Assembly (NCBI GenBank): GCA_964035575.1
Contig: OZ037922.1
Span: forward strand, 930,001-994,000
Direction: 5' to 3'
Length of the DNA stretch: 64,000 nt
Source of the DNA: Rhynchopus sp. YZ270_cl-10
Taxonomy: Eukaryota > Euglenozoa > Diplonemea > Diplonemida > Diplonemidae
Under the pieces are notes generated by a model, which worked only from the letters and a program-made list of their open reading frames with translations, was not told the DNA's origin and searched no databases. Each line of letters opens with the position of its first letter. The first letter of the stretch is position 1. Below, one piece after another: positions 33,776 through 44,701 of this stretch. The position numbers and the translations under genes are program-made.

Positions 33776-34325
33776 TGTTCCCAATGTCTTCGCTGGTCAG
33801 AACTGAAAAACATCTTGGGGGAAACACAAACTGATCTTGAAATCCGATTCTTGGATAAGGCACTGTGGTGGGGAGAAAAATGTGACCACCCCGCACTGCG
33901 GGCCTACAACAACAAAAAAATATCTTCTCCTGTTGTGCGCGAAAAATTTTCGCGCGCAGCGCGAAAATTTTTTTTTCTATAAGAAAATTTTGAGATTAAA
34001 AATCAGAAAAATCCTGATTTTTCCCGGATTTAAGTACATGCTTGCTCTGACGTGTCTCGCGGACACAGTCGTCTTAGATGCGCACACATGCCCCCCTTTT
34101 TTTTTTCGAGCTTTCTCTTTCAAGAGTGAAGCACATAGGCTTTTGTTTATCTAATGTAGAACAAAAATAAATACATCCTTTTTTATTCCTTTTTATTCTT
34201 TTTGACGGGTCTGCGGATATCAATAATGTTCCAAGGTGACTAAGCACGGGGGGCTTAGGTTCATCTTATCGTGCGATAGGAAGTATTATGGACTGAATTA
34301 TCCAAATGGAACTCAAAAGCGTACC

Positions 34326-34460
34326 TGGTGTGATTCATGGGGTACGGACAACCCACGGAAGAACCACGGGGGAACCACGGAGAACTGTTTCGGGCTATAT
34401 TAAGATTTGCGGAGCACCTTCGAGGGAACCACGGGAGAATCCGTTTGGGTGATCACACCA
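34326..34460. mobile_element. TGGTGTGAT-ended MITE, copy 1
   Basis: Ends TGGTGTGAT and ATCACACCA, flanked by GTACC on both sides (34321-34325, 34461-34465), a possible 5-bp duplication. The interior has repeated GAACCACGG and CGGGCTATATTAAGATTTGC. Related copies at 48139-48259 and, shortened, 49136-49194. Confidence 0.75.
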
Positions 34461-35256
34461 GTACCATATCTTATTCGGCCCATAGTATTTCCAAACGTGG
34501 GGTGAACTTTTTTTTTTTGTTTATTTGATCGTCCGCCGCATACCAATAAAGTACTCTCTGGGTGGGGGGTCTCGATAACCCGGCGGAGAACGAATGCCTC
34601 TGCGTCCGCTAGCGAACGGTGAGGCGTTTTATTTAGCACTTTTTTTATGTTTCCTTCTATTCAGTAGAATAGAAAGTATTTGAAATAACTTTTTTTTTTT
34701 CTTTTTCAAACTTCTTTTTCTTTATTTGATGTTTGTCGCAAGAGAGGGGGCATGGTAGTATTCATCTTGAAAAGGTGTGCTCTGTTGTGTTCCCCTTTAT
34801 TTGAGTTATCTCTTTGGTAAAGCTAAAATGCAAAAAACAAAGTGAAACCCTCCCAAAAAAAAAAAAAAAAAAAAGCTCAATTTTTTTCTCTCTTTGTGTT
34901 CTCATTGAATGATTATCAAAGAGAAATTGCGTTTTTTTTTAAATACTCTCCGCAATCTTACAGTTTCCTCCCTCCCCAGAAAACATAATATCGTGTGCAA
35001 GAAACTGTCTTCTTTTTATTTAGGTGACCAAAGCACGAGAGCGCTTGGGGTCATCGAAAAAAACTTTTCTTTTATTTTTTTTTGACCAGTGGTGATTGTT
35101 TTGTTTTTTTATTTTACGGCATCGACAAAAAATTGACGTCTATACCTTCTGTAGTACAAAGGCTTCGGCTTGCATTGAGTACAGACCCCTAGGTTCCCCA
35201 AGCGGGCTTTTAGGCGATTGTCAACACAACAAAATGTCGGACCAATTTTTATTTTC

Positions 35257-35354
35257 CGTATTCGTACAAATTATTGACCGTACTAATGTTCTGACCTTTT
35301 CAGGATTTTTTCTGAAAATTTGGCAGTTTTTACGGTTGATAATTTTGTACGAAT
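35257..35354. repeat. Inverted-repeat element GTATTCGTACAAATTAT
   Basis: GTATTCGTACAAATTATTGA at the left and TTGATAATTTTGTACGAATA at the right nearly pair. A related shorter element is at 44053-44122. Flanks show no clear duplication. Confidence 0.6.
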
Positions 35355-38139
35355 ACAGTAGGATGTGTCTGTGTAGAACGTCCTGTTTGTACTTTCTCTT
35401 CTTTTTGAAAGTATGTGAAAACTAATTTCTTCAAACTTCTAGTTTTTGTTTGTTTATGTCCCCCCATTTTTTCCCCCTGTTTCTGAAACTTTTCGGATGG
35501 TTTCCCCCTCAACGAGGGGTTTTTCATGAGTTAAGTTTTTCGCCCGAGGGCCCTTTTTCACAATAATTTTATTTTATTTTATTTTTTTTCGCGTATTCTG
35601 GTGAACTGTAGTGATGTCAGACTAGTCGTGCGCAGTCTTTCCACATCACCCTATGTTTCCTCTCGCTTGCTCGCTCCCCTTCCTCCCCCCCTCACAATTG
35701 ATCACACCCATCCAACTCTTTTGTCTTTTTTTTTTGCTTTTTTTTGTTTTGCCGCAAAATTTTAGAATGGTGTTCAAGGAACCCTACCGTTTGCCCCTGG
35801 TGATAGTCAACGTGGAATTTAAAATTTGAAAATAACCTGGCTAGCCCACACAGAACAACACGAGCCTCTCGGGTTAGAAAAGTGAAGTCTGTATAGGCAG
35901 CTACACTAAGCAAAGTTATCAAAAAAAAAATTAGTAAAATTCAATAGGACAGATACCACTCAAACAAAAAAAAACTTTGTCTAAAAAAACAAACAAAAAA
36001 GCTGTTTCAGAAAGTGACACACAAAAATAATAGGACAGGTTTTCAGTCAAAAAAAAAAAAGGATGCTGAGTGCGAGACCTCTCCCTTGAATTAAACCCTC
36101 CAGGGACGGTACTGAGGCGATTGTCGATGTAAGTAAAAACCATCCCACGCCCCGTTTCTGTCGCCCTCCCTCTCTCTCTCTCTCTCTCTCCCTTCGTCCT
36201 GTTTGTTGGGCATTAGAGTAAGGAGCGAAGAGGGGGGGGCGAAGGCTTTTGTCACAACATCATCAAATCGATTTCCTTTTCTTTGTCTGTGTTCTTGCTC
36301 TCTGAAAATGGTTTTCTCTCCCCAGACACCGGCTCTTTTTAAACTCTTTTAAAAGCTGTCTATGCGTGGCATTTTCATCTTTCGATTTTTTTTTTCTCTT
36401 TTTTTATATCTGGTGTATTTCCCTTTATCACCGAGGTTTTCTTTTGCGAATCAAAATTTTATTTGATTAGGTGACATTTCTCTATTTTTAGTTTTATTTG
36501 GGTTTCTGCTTTCATCCGGGGCTGTCGTGGTACAGTAGGTCAGTCGGCGGTGTCTGCATCAAAGATTATACCCCCCTTTTTTTTTGGCATCTGGTCCATG
36601 TGTTGCTCATTCCTTAAGCAAACCATCATCAAATCCGGAAAATTGACCACTTTAAAAAAAGTGTAAAAGGGGTTCTGTAGATCCCGTACATTTTATTTTG
36701 TTCCTTTTCTGTGTTTCCAAAAATAAAAAAGCTTGGCTCGAAGTTGTATCACTGCCTACTTCTTGTCTTTGCCAACATATTTTTTTTTCTCTGTTTTGTT
36801 TTATGAAACAATGTTTTGAATGTTTTCCAAAAAAAAAGATAATGCACAGTCATTCTTGAGGGGAGGAGACCCCCGGGAGGGGAGAGGACAAGAATTGTTC
36901 ACTGTAGCTGGGATGGCGAAACCCCACACGATCTCCCTCTCAAAAGTGGAACGTGATGGCGTTGCTTTTACATTTAGTTATTCCTGTCCCCAGAAAAAAG
37001 CAAAACAGTGCTCATGGCATACACAAATGCCACAACAAAGAGATTCTGTCTGTCGTCTTTTGTTTCCCCCTTTTTTTTTACCATAAAAATGGTATATTTT
37101 TTTTTTCTTCAGATGTGAAAAAACACTCTGTGTCATATTCACTTTCTTTTTTTTTTTGGGAGGGGGTGTTTTTATTTCTTGAAAATTGGACAGTCTCACA
37201 GGAAACTTGAAGATGGTGATATGCTGTCTCTATACTGTCTCGACGTCTCGTCTGCTTCTTTAGGGTACAAACCCACAGAAGACCAACTATCGATGTGTAT
37301 AAGAGAATCCCACTCTACTTCCTTGGGTAAGTAAACTAAAGGATATGAGGTAAAAAGGGGGGGTTTTTTTTTGTCACCTCATGGAAAATAGAAACAAAAA
37401 AAGCTAGTGGAGCACACTCTAGGGTGGCTACACTAATACAGCCAAGTTTTCAAAAAGCATTTTTGAAACACATTTTTGCGGTTCTGGGTGATGAACCGCG
37501 CTGTAGAAGCAACACCCCACCAAAATAGGTTGGGGTGTTGTGCGTTTCACAACCTCTCCCAGGGGTTTGTGTGTTACGTTTCTATTTTCTCTTTTAGTCG
37601 AGTCAACCATGACTAGTAAAGTAAAACACAGCAAGGATCAGTCCTGCTTCTGTTCTCTTTTAAAAATGCCCCCGAAGGTTGTGACGCACGAAGACAGTGC
37701 GCACAGACTGTTCCCTTAACGTAACAAAAAAAAGAAAAGAAAGAAATAGTGGAGCACACTCTAGGGTGGCTACACTAATACAAACCAAGTTTTCAAAGAA
37801 AGGAAAAAAAAAAGGCGCGGAGACAAAAGGCCCATGCCCATCGCCTTGTATTTTTCGATTTCTTTCATAAAAACCGCACCATTTTCATTTTATTTTTTCA
37901 AAATTCCTAAACCCAAATATCTGCATCTATACCTTTGACATTCATTTTAACCTTTGCAGACTGTGTACAGAACCCGTCCTCGGACAGGGTTAACGTTGAG
38001 TACGGACGCTATTAGCCCCAAATGGGCTCTTCGGCTATTGTCGACACAACAACAAAAAAAAAAAATGTTTTTTTTTTTTCAAAACAAGCACGGTGCGGTC
38101 TGTCGTGCTTGGAGTGTGTAAATAACGGACTTACCCCCT

Positions 38140-38262
38140 GAGTCCGACAGTCGGACCCCCTGAGTCCGACAGACGGACTCAGGGGTCCGTCTGTCGGACT
38201 CTGGAGTCCGACAGACGGACTCTGGAGTCCGACTGTCGGACTCTGGGGTCCGACAGTCGGAC
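38140..38262. repeat. Cluster of GTCCGACAGTCGGAC palindromes
   Basis: At least six near-perfect palindromes of the type GTCCGACAGTCGGAC or GTCCGACAGACGGAC, joined by CCCTGA or TCTGGA. The array can fold in many ways. A second cluster is at 42648-42780. Directly after it, at 38263-38340, A-run/T-run palindromes alternate with GGCC. Confidence 0.85.
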
Positions 38263-38660
38263 CCAAAAAAAAAAATTTTTTTTTTTTTGGGCCGAAAAAA
38301 AAATTTTTTTTTTTGGCCAAAAAAATTTTTTTGGCCGAAAATCGCCTTGTATAGCCACTACAGTACACATGGTTTTACCAAAATAGCCGTATTTTGGCTG
38401 AAAATTTGACTTGAAAATTTTTTTCATTGTTTGGTCAATCTGAGGTTTTCTTTGAATTTTTTGGGCCATTTTGTGACCTACTACACCCAATTTTTGGGGG
38501 ATTTTTTTTTTCTTGGTCAAAAAATAGCGCTTGTTGCCTACTACTGGGTATAGGCTTGTTCAGAGGTGTGTATTTGGTGTACCCAGACATGGTCAAAACA
38601 CATGAATTTTGCGTTTTTTTGCATTTTTAGGTTCTCGACCAACCAGGGGGCGACCAATTT

Positions 38661-38730
38661 GGGTACTGGGTACTGGGTACTGGGTACTGGGTACTGGGTA
38701 CTGGGTACTGGGTACTGGGTACTGGGTACC
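38661..38730 (+). repeat. (GGGTACT)10 satellite
   Basis: Ten heptamers in a row; the last reads GGGTACC. It differs by one base from the GTGTACT array at 56535. Confidence 0.97.
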
Positions 38731-39153
38731 AAGAGAAGGCAGCTTGACAGCAGCGAAGGCGGAGGCTACGGGGAAGACAAGGTATGTAAATGTTTAACTT
38801 TCAGTTACTTGTGTAGATGCAAACAACACACCCAGTGGTTTGCAGCATTTTATTTTCTTGTGTGCTTTCTCTTCTTTGAATCGAAAGTATGTGAACCTTA
38901 TTACATCATGATACAATGCAACGAGGCCGAAACAGCCTCACTAAGGCCTCTGAAAATAAATGTTCAGACTTGGCACTTACTTATGTTTAGGTGCGCCTCA
39001 ACCACACGCTTGAATATATTTAATTTGCCACACCTCAGATAGATTTTCCAGATATGCCTATGTTCAGGTGTTCCAGGCCTCGTCACAAATAGACAAAAAA
39101 ACAAAAGCCAAAACAACAGAGAGAGAGCCAACAATTTTTTATCTCACTTGTGT

Positions 39154-39427
39154 AATAATGTTTAGCCGCGTTTTCGAAATTCCTTCCTGGAGATTACACA
39201 AAATACAGTAGACATTATCTCCGCACACAAAGAACAAAACAAAACCCATGCCGAGAGTAGGCGCAAAAGCAATATGGAGGAGATCTGCGCATGCAACCAA
39301 AAGGGTTGCAGTCATAGGACTTCGAGGAACTGTTCACCATACCCAACCTTGACGCCCCGTACTAGGTGGTCATACATCATTTGTCAAATATACTGTAGGA
39401 ATTTCGAAAACGCAGCACAACATTATT
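39154..39427. mobile_element. MITE with ~30-bp inverted ends
   Basis: GCGTTTTCGAAATTCCT near the left end and its exact inverse at 39398-39414, both extended by AATAATGTT. No transposase and no clear target duplication. Confidence 0.7.
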
Positions 39428-40290
39428 GCCCGTGAGATAATAACTATTTATTCGAGTGAAATAAGAACTATTTTATTTCACGCGCCACTAAAAAGGTGCC
39501 CGAGTGCGTTATTTCCCGAGCGAAGCGAGGGGAATAAGAGTGAGAGTCACGAGGGTGCCTTTTTAGTGGCAAGTGCAAGAAAATGTTCTTATTTCACTCA
39601 ATATGTAATTTTATTCCACAAGTGAAAAACGTATTTATAGGTGTAAACAGTGGAACGTTGAGCCCACGCTCCACCCCTCACACCACCACACTTCAAATTA
39701 CAGATTATTTATTGCCTCTTACACACATGCCTAAACCCACGCGCAAGTTTGCGGAGATGGAGGATGCATATGACAACTTGTTCGACGACATGAACAGTGG
39801 TGTGCAGTACAGGAAAACATGGGACGATTTCCTCCGTTTCAACAGACTTTCAGGAGCGAACGAGCCCAGGGAAGAACACGTCGTGTCCTTCAGATCACTC
39901 CGTGATCTTTTATTTCACTCCCCCACCCAATCCTTCACGATTTGCGTGAAATAAAACGTGAAATAAAACGAATCTTATTTCACTCACTTTTTCACCTGTT
40001 TACGTTTTTCACGCGTGGTATAAAATTACGTATCGAAAACTAAAGTGAACATTATTTAACTGATGGGTGATTCACAAACTGGAATACGTGATACCCACTC
40101 GCTATCGCTCGTGACATCACTTTTATGATTACACTCACTTCACTCATGAAATCAAAATGCTGAACTCCACTCGCTTCGTGAAGTTGAGCCCCAGTTTGAG
40201 TCACCCACCACCTCGTGAAATAATGTTCACTTTATTTCATGAGATAATAATTATCTAACTCAGTGAAATAAAACTCGTGTAATTTTGCAG
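39428..40290. other. GTGAAATAA-rich repeat region with internal inverted repeats
   Basis: Many GTGAAATAA/TTATTTCAC motifs, paired CACTAAAAAGGTGCCC / GGGTGCCTTTTTAGTGG at about 39485-39570, and CTCGCTATCGCTCGTG-type short palindromes. It surrounds the recombinase-like fragment at 39730 and looks like decayed transposon DNA. Confidence 0.55.
39730..39890 (+). pseudogene. Fragment resembling the N-terminal domain of a tyrosine recombinase
   Basis: An ATG-started frame with strong coding-like codon use begins MPKPTRKFAEMEDAYDNLF and contains YRKTWDDFLRFNRL, the pattern of the SAM-like core-binding domain of tyrosine recombinases (as in Crypton-type elements). There is no catalytic domain nearby. 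A relative lies on the other strand at 40458-40602. The family call is inference from a short segment. Confidence 0.45.
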
Positions 40291-41094
40291 ATTATATGCC
40301 CTTTGTGTCACTCAATTGTAACCGAGAATGTAAGGCAGTGAGTATTTGATCTGCCCTTTATGTCGCGAAATACTATGTTTGGTGTTTTGACGTCTTCCAA
40401 GCAGATGGATATTCCCTCACTTGCACGCAATCTACCGAGGAACCGACTGCCTTTCTCAAAAGCCAGTACATGTCGGGGTGTCGAGGTCCGTGTCAATACA
40501 AAGCGGACCAAGTCGCTCGAGGTTTGAAAACCGCAAGAACTCGTCCCATTTCTTCTTGTACACCTCCTTGCTTCTCATACCCGCTGAGACTTGGTATCCG
40601 TAAGTGTCATACATCCTGTCCTTCTTCGTTTTGGCAGTGTTTGAGGGGAGTGATGAAAAAGTTCTTTTTTTTACTGAGTGATTTTTTTAACCAAAAGAAA
40701 ACCGACGCAGGAGCTTTTCTGGAACTGTTTTATTCTCCCCACCCCAACAACATCACATTTCAGAAAAACATTGTTTTTTCGTTTTTGTTCACTTTCTTTT
40801 CTTCTCCCTCACACCTGTTTGCTGTGAATTAAATTTTTTCGTTTCGGCCTGGTCGCAAACGCGAGTTTTCCTGGAAGCGCAGGAAAAATGACTGGGGAGT
40901 GTTGGTGGCTCCGTGACGCCACAGAGCCGGCACACTCGTTGAGTGCCTCACAAAACCTCAAATTTATTCCGCTTTGATTTCATTTATTGTCTTCACGCTT
41001 TATCGTTGTTGTTGGGTTGGGAAATAAAATTTCATTCTCCCATACATTCTCGGTTACAATTGAGTGACAAAAGGGCACATTATCACCCACCTTT
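40291..41094. mobile_element. Terminal-inverted-repeat element enclosing a recombinase-like fragment
   Basis: GTCACTCAATTGTAACCGAG at the left (from about 40312) and its inverse near 41055-41075, extended by TGCCCTTT/AAAGGGCA. The ~800-bp element encloses the minus-strand fragment at 40458-40602. Confidence 0.72.
40458..40602 (-). pseudogene. Second tyrosine-recombinase-like fragment
   Basis: Read on the minus strand it gives MRSKEVYKKKWDEFLRFSNL, clearly similar to YRKTWDDFLRFNRL in the fragment at 39730. Only this short domain is recognisable. The two copies face each other, which suggests remnants of one element family. Confidence 0.45.
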
Positions 41095-42027
41095 GTGGGA
41101 ATTCACAAAACTACACGAGTTTTATCCACTTTTTTTACCACATTAACCCACCTTTCCCGATAACTGCGTTTCTACACCATACATTTCATTCATTAATCAC
41201 ACTCCACATTTACACTCATCACAGGATCGTGAAATCTGAACTGCATCTGCGATTGTGATGAGAAGCCTCGCCGCGTCTCCGACATTCAGCAACTCAAAAT
41301 CCAAAGAGTATCACCCGCATCAATCCATTCTGAGTTTGCGGACTAAGATCTGGGGTGGAAGGGGGATGGGTACACTTTGTCAGTCACTGCTATTGCCATT
41401 TAACCCAGGGAGCATAGCTAGTGCAAGAAATTCGACTTTGGAAACCTTCCGGAAAGTCTGTCCTCTGCTTGCGGAGGACGAGGCACAAGAAAATATTGCG
41501 TTCCCCCAGAAAACCAGTGCACATTTCACACTCCTTGTGGGTGGTCTTGTTGCCTTTTTGTCACAGTAATTTTGGCCCAGGCATGCTCTTGAAGCATGAC
41601 AATTTAGTGTGTATGGGGCAGGGTGTTGTTTTGTTCTGAATTCTCTTTGTTATAACATCTAAGTCAATCGCGGGTGGTGGTTTGTGTAGCGTGAGGCACT
41701 CTTTTTAACAAACTTCCTGCGGCTGCTAAAGCGTTATTTCTTCGGATTTAACAACGTACAGCGTAACATAGTGGATTCGCCTGGTCGACACAACCTTTGA
41801 TAGATACGGGATAACCAACCCCCTTCGACCCCTCGTGGGTTCACTAAACAAGCCCTCGTGGTAGTTAAACGCGATTGACATTTACATTCCTAGAGATGAA
41901 AGAACAAGACAACACTTCTGTACCCGCGCATCAAAATTGTGGAAAACTTTGCACCCCAAACACCCTCAACAACGCCCGCCAAAAGGCGCCCCTTGTTGCT
42001 GGGAGTTGGTTCTCATGTTTGATACCT
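41095..42027. other. Spacer without a recognised feature
   Basis: Frames of about 100 residues exist on the + strand near 41255-41569, but I recognise no motif. The sequence is less homopolymer-rich than other spacers and may be old transposon DNA. Confidence 0.4.
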
Positions 42028-42370
42028 GCACAGCGGGCATTCCTCTGAGTCCAACGCATGTTTGGCCTGTCTGCGGCGTTGTACTTCAGGTGCACGAAGA
42101 CAGGGTCTGGTGGTAAATTTTGCGTAGTGTCGCATTCCCTCATGTGTGGGTCACTCACACTTGGCGGTCATGTGCCACTGCGTGGGTCTGGGAATTTGGG
42201 TACCTGGGTACAGGAAATTTGTTGTGGAAGACATCAACCACCATGCATTGAGGAGGGTAAGACAGTGTTCGCAGTTTCTACCTGATAGCATTACAACATT
42301 TAACTTCTCCACGGGGGTCTTGGGCCGTTCACTCGGTTCTACCTTGACTACCGGAAGATATTCTTGAGGC
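42028..42370 (-). repeat. Decayed element fragment shared with the window end
   Basis: Blocks GCATTCCTCTGAGTC, CCATGCATTGAGGAGGGTAA, GATAGCATTACAACATTTAA and CACGGGGGTCTTGGGCCG recur in order at 63795-64000, with 100 bp more here in the middle. The minus strand of the second copy has a coding-like run (GEVKCCNAIKYKLRPLSYPP), so a transposase remnant is possible; family unknown. Confidence 0.6.
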
Positions 42371-42589
42371 CTTTCTGGTCTCTAGAATATCCGGTCTTCC
42401 CGAACGGAGGCACACTTTGTGTGTTACTACGACCTGGCAATTTCCAGCAGTAGGTTAAGTAATCTTTCTTGTAAATTGTTGGATCATTATCTCCTCAGTG
42501 CATGAATGCCCCACGTGACTGGACACTTTTGTGTTTGTCATGTGGAGCTGTGGTTGCTCTTTCACGACTTTTTTCCTGTTCCTGGGTAC

Positions 42590-42785
42590 CTGTTCCTGGA
42601 CCTGGACCTGGGTACCTGGGTACCTGGGTACCTGGGCACCTGGGTGTGCCTGTCGGACCCCAGGGTCCGGCAGTCGGACTCAGGGGTCCGACTGTGAGTC
42701 CGACAGTCGGACCCCTGAGTCCGACTGTCGGACTCAGGGGGTCCGACTGTCGGACCCCCTCGGACTCCGACAAAAGGGTCCGACA
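42590..42785. repeat. GGGTACCT repeats followed by GTCCGACAGTCGGAC palindromes
   Basis: Four to five GGGTACCT octamers (one GGGCACCT) at 42590-42643 run straight into a palindrome cluster like that at 38140. As there, a GGTAC satellite and the palindromes are close neighbours. Confidence 0.85.
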
Positions 42786-42917
42786 TTTCCAGGACAGACT
42801 GCACCGTGAGGGCGGTCTCTTGACTGTAGCTCTCCAGAACCGCCTCTTGTTACATGGAGCCACATAAATGAAAACCACCCTCGTGGGGACTACCCCAGCG
42901 GTGAAAATCTTGGGCAG

Positions 42918-43075
42918 TAAGCCCGGGAAAACCCGGGCTTAATTAATTTTGCGCAGAGCAAGCCCGGGTTCGAAGGCCGGGTTTACCCGGGCTTAAGCCT
43001 GGGTTATCCCCGGGTTTTAAGTTTTCTGGGGTGGGCTGCCCCACCCCACTCCGGGGGTGTAGCCTCAGGGTGCAG
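42918..43075. repeat. AAGCCCGGG palindrome cluster
   Basis: AAGCCCGGG and CCCGGGCTT alternate several times, then GGGGTGGGCTGCCCCACCCC forms a tight palindrome. A smaller cluster with the same AATTAATTTTG spacer is at 43688-43762. Confidence 0.75.
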
Positions 43076-43224
43076 CCCGGGGTAGTCAGTCGCCGAAACG
43101 AAGCTCTGTTTACAGAAAACAACAAAATCAGTAAAGAAAACACACACGTCTATACTCAAGGGTTACCCACACCCAGAGCGCGACTTAATTGGTCAAACGC
43201 CGAAGGAAAAGGAAGCATGCATCA

Positions 43225-43405
43225 TGGCGAAATAATAAAAGTAGCGTACCGTGCGCCTGCGGCGCAAGATTGCAACCCACCCTTCCCATCACATAATTTG
43301 GCTGTAAAAATGTGCAATTTTAAGCTCAATTTTTTGAAATGGTGCGTACCGTGGCTTCGCTTTGGGTGCCATGACCGCCCTTTCTTTGTTATAAATGTAC
43401 TGTGA
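43225..43405 (+). repeat. Repeat with CCGTGCGCCTGCGGCGC motif, copy 2
   Basis: Matches 10739-10915 in the same orientation. No coding relation between the flanks of the two copies. Confidence 0.8.
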
Positions 43406-44701
43406 CTGACAATTCGCGCCTGGTGCACGAATTGCTATCAATGAAGTGCTGAATTAGATAACCGAGGAATTTTCATATTCCGCCGGAGGCAACTTGAGCT
43501 GGGTTGGGGACCCGGCTCGACCGAGTTTCAGCGAAAACCCCCAAAACCTATAATATCCCCTGCGGAGGGGGAAATTATTTTTTTGGGCTGACCGAGCCAG
43601 CACCTCGTGGGCGGAATTCTCTTTTGAACCCTGGGTTTGCAGAAAAATTTTTTACACCAGTATTTTAATTATTTTCACAAAAAAACCAAGCCCGGGTACA
43701 AACCCGGGCTTCGAATTAATTTTGCTAGCTGGGGAAGCCCGGGATTTTCAACCCTGGACTACCCCTTTTTTTTCATTGCTCGTTTTGCAAAACATACCAC
43801 ATAAAAAAGAAAGTTGAGAACATTTTTGTTGATCCCTCTATACCTATGCTATCAACTTGTTGAATGCATATGTTGAAATACATTGCTCTTAAGGGTTGAG
43901 AACAAAACTTCGTCTCACCTTCTATACCTTCCGTGGTACAAACAAAAAAGACTTCGGCCAACATTTGAGTGCAGACCCTAATCAAGACCCTAATGGACCC
44001 ATCAAGGCGGGTTGCTTGGGCGAGTGTCAACACAACAACAACAAAGTAACACCGTATTCGTACAAATTATCGACCGTGCTGTTCGACCTTTTTTACGGTC
44101 GAACATTTTTACGATTACGGTAGTGGAGATCATCCTCGGGTGTCATCACTGATACCAACTTTTTAACAAACAAAAAATGGATACAGGCCAAATAGAAGCA
44201 GCATATGAGCCAACTCGCGTCGTGGCCCCTTTTTCTTTTCTTTTATTTTTTGGTGAACACTTTTCTCACCAGCAGAAAATGTAGCTCTCATTTTTATTTT
44301 TTATTTTTTTTTCGCGCTTTTTTGGTGGTCGATCGCGCACTTCACCTGCGATCATGCGGGCATTTATGAAAAAGAAAAAAAGGCTTATTGGTGTGACTGA
44401 ATGAGCGGGATGCACAACGTGCGCAAAGAAGTGCGAATCATCCCCTCTTCAGCTACCCCAGCAATCGCTACTTTTTCGTGTCCGCTCATGGCCCAAAAAA
44501 AAATTTTTTTTTTTGCGATCGCTGCCAAAGCGCGATAACTTGCTGCCAAAACATTCATCCCTCATTAAAACAGTTTTTTATGTTTTCTTAGAGGTCCGTA
44601 TACAGTTGAATAAATGAAGGTGTTTCTAACCTCGTGTGACATCTTTCTTCTTCCCTCGTTCAATCCAATATTGTTTTTTTTGTTTTTGTTTTTGTTTTTA
44701 A
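43406..44701. other. Spacer with D and A family repeats
   Basis: No gene. Holds the small CCCGGG cluster (43688-43762), a CTATGCTATCAA repeat at 43826-43880 also seen at 32733, family D at 43893-44040, the GTATTCGTACAAATTAT element at 44053-44122 and a diverged family A hairpin at 44122-44175. Confidence 0.55.

Larger units (their letters stand above)
30135..39150. other. 9-kb repeat-rich spacer
   Basis: No gene recognised. Contains T1 at 30367, 31568, 34235 and 35023; T3 at 31778 and 34596; T2 at 31884; family G at 31930-31990 and 34650-34680; family D at 35125-35232 and 37965-38055; family C at about 35880-35930; T4 near 36515; family A at 37406 and 37748; and several named elements below. 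(TC)n lies at about 36170-36190. Remaining sequence is homopolymer-rich with no coding signal I can support. Confidence 0.6.

Noticed and set aside
38661-38730. True telomere
   Set aside because: The array is short, internal and surrounded by ordinary spacer; kept only as a speculative link in the heptamer finding.
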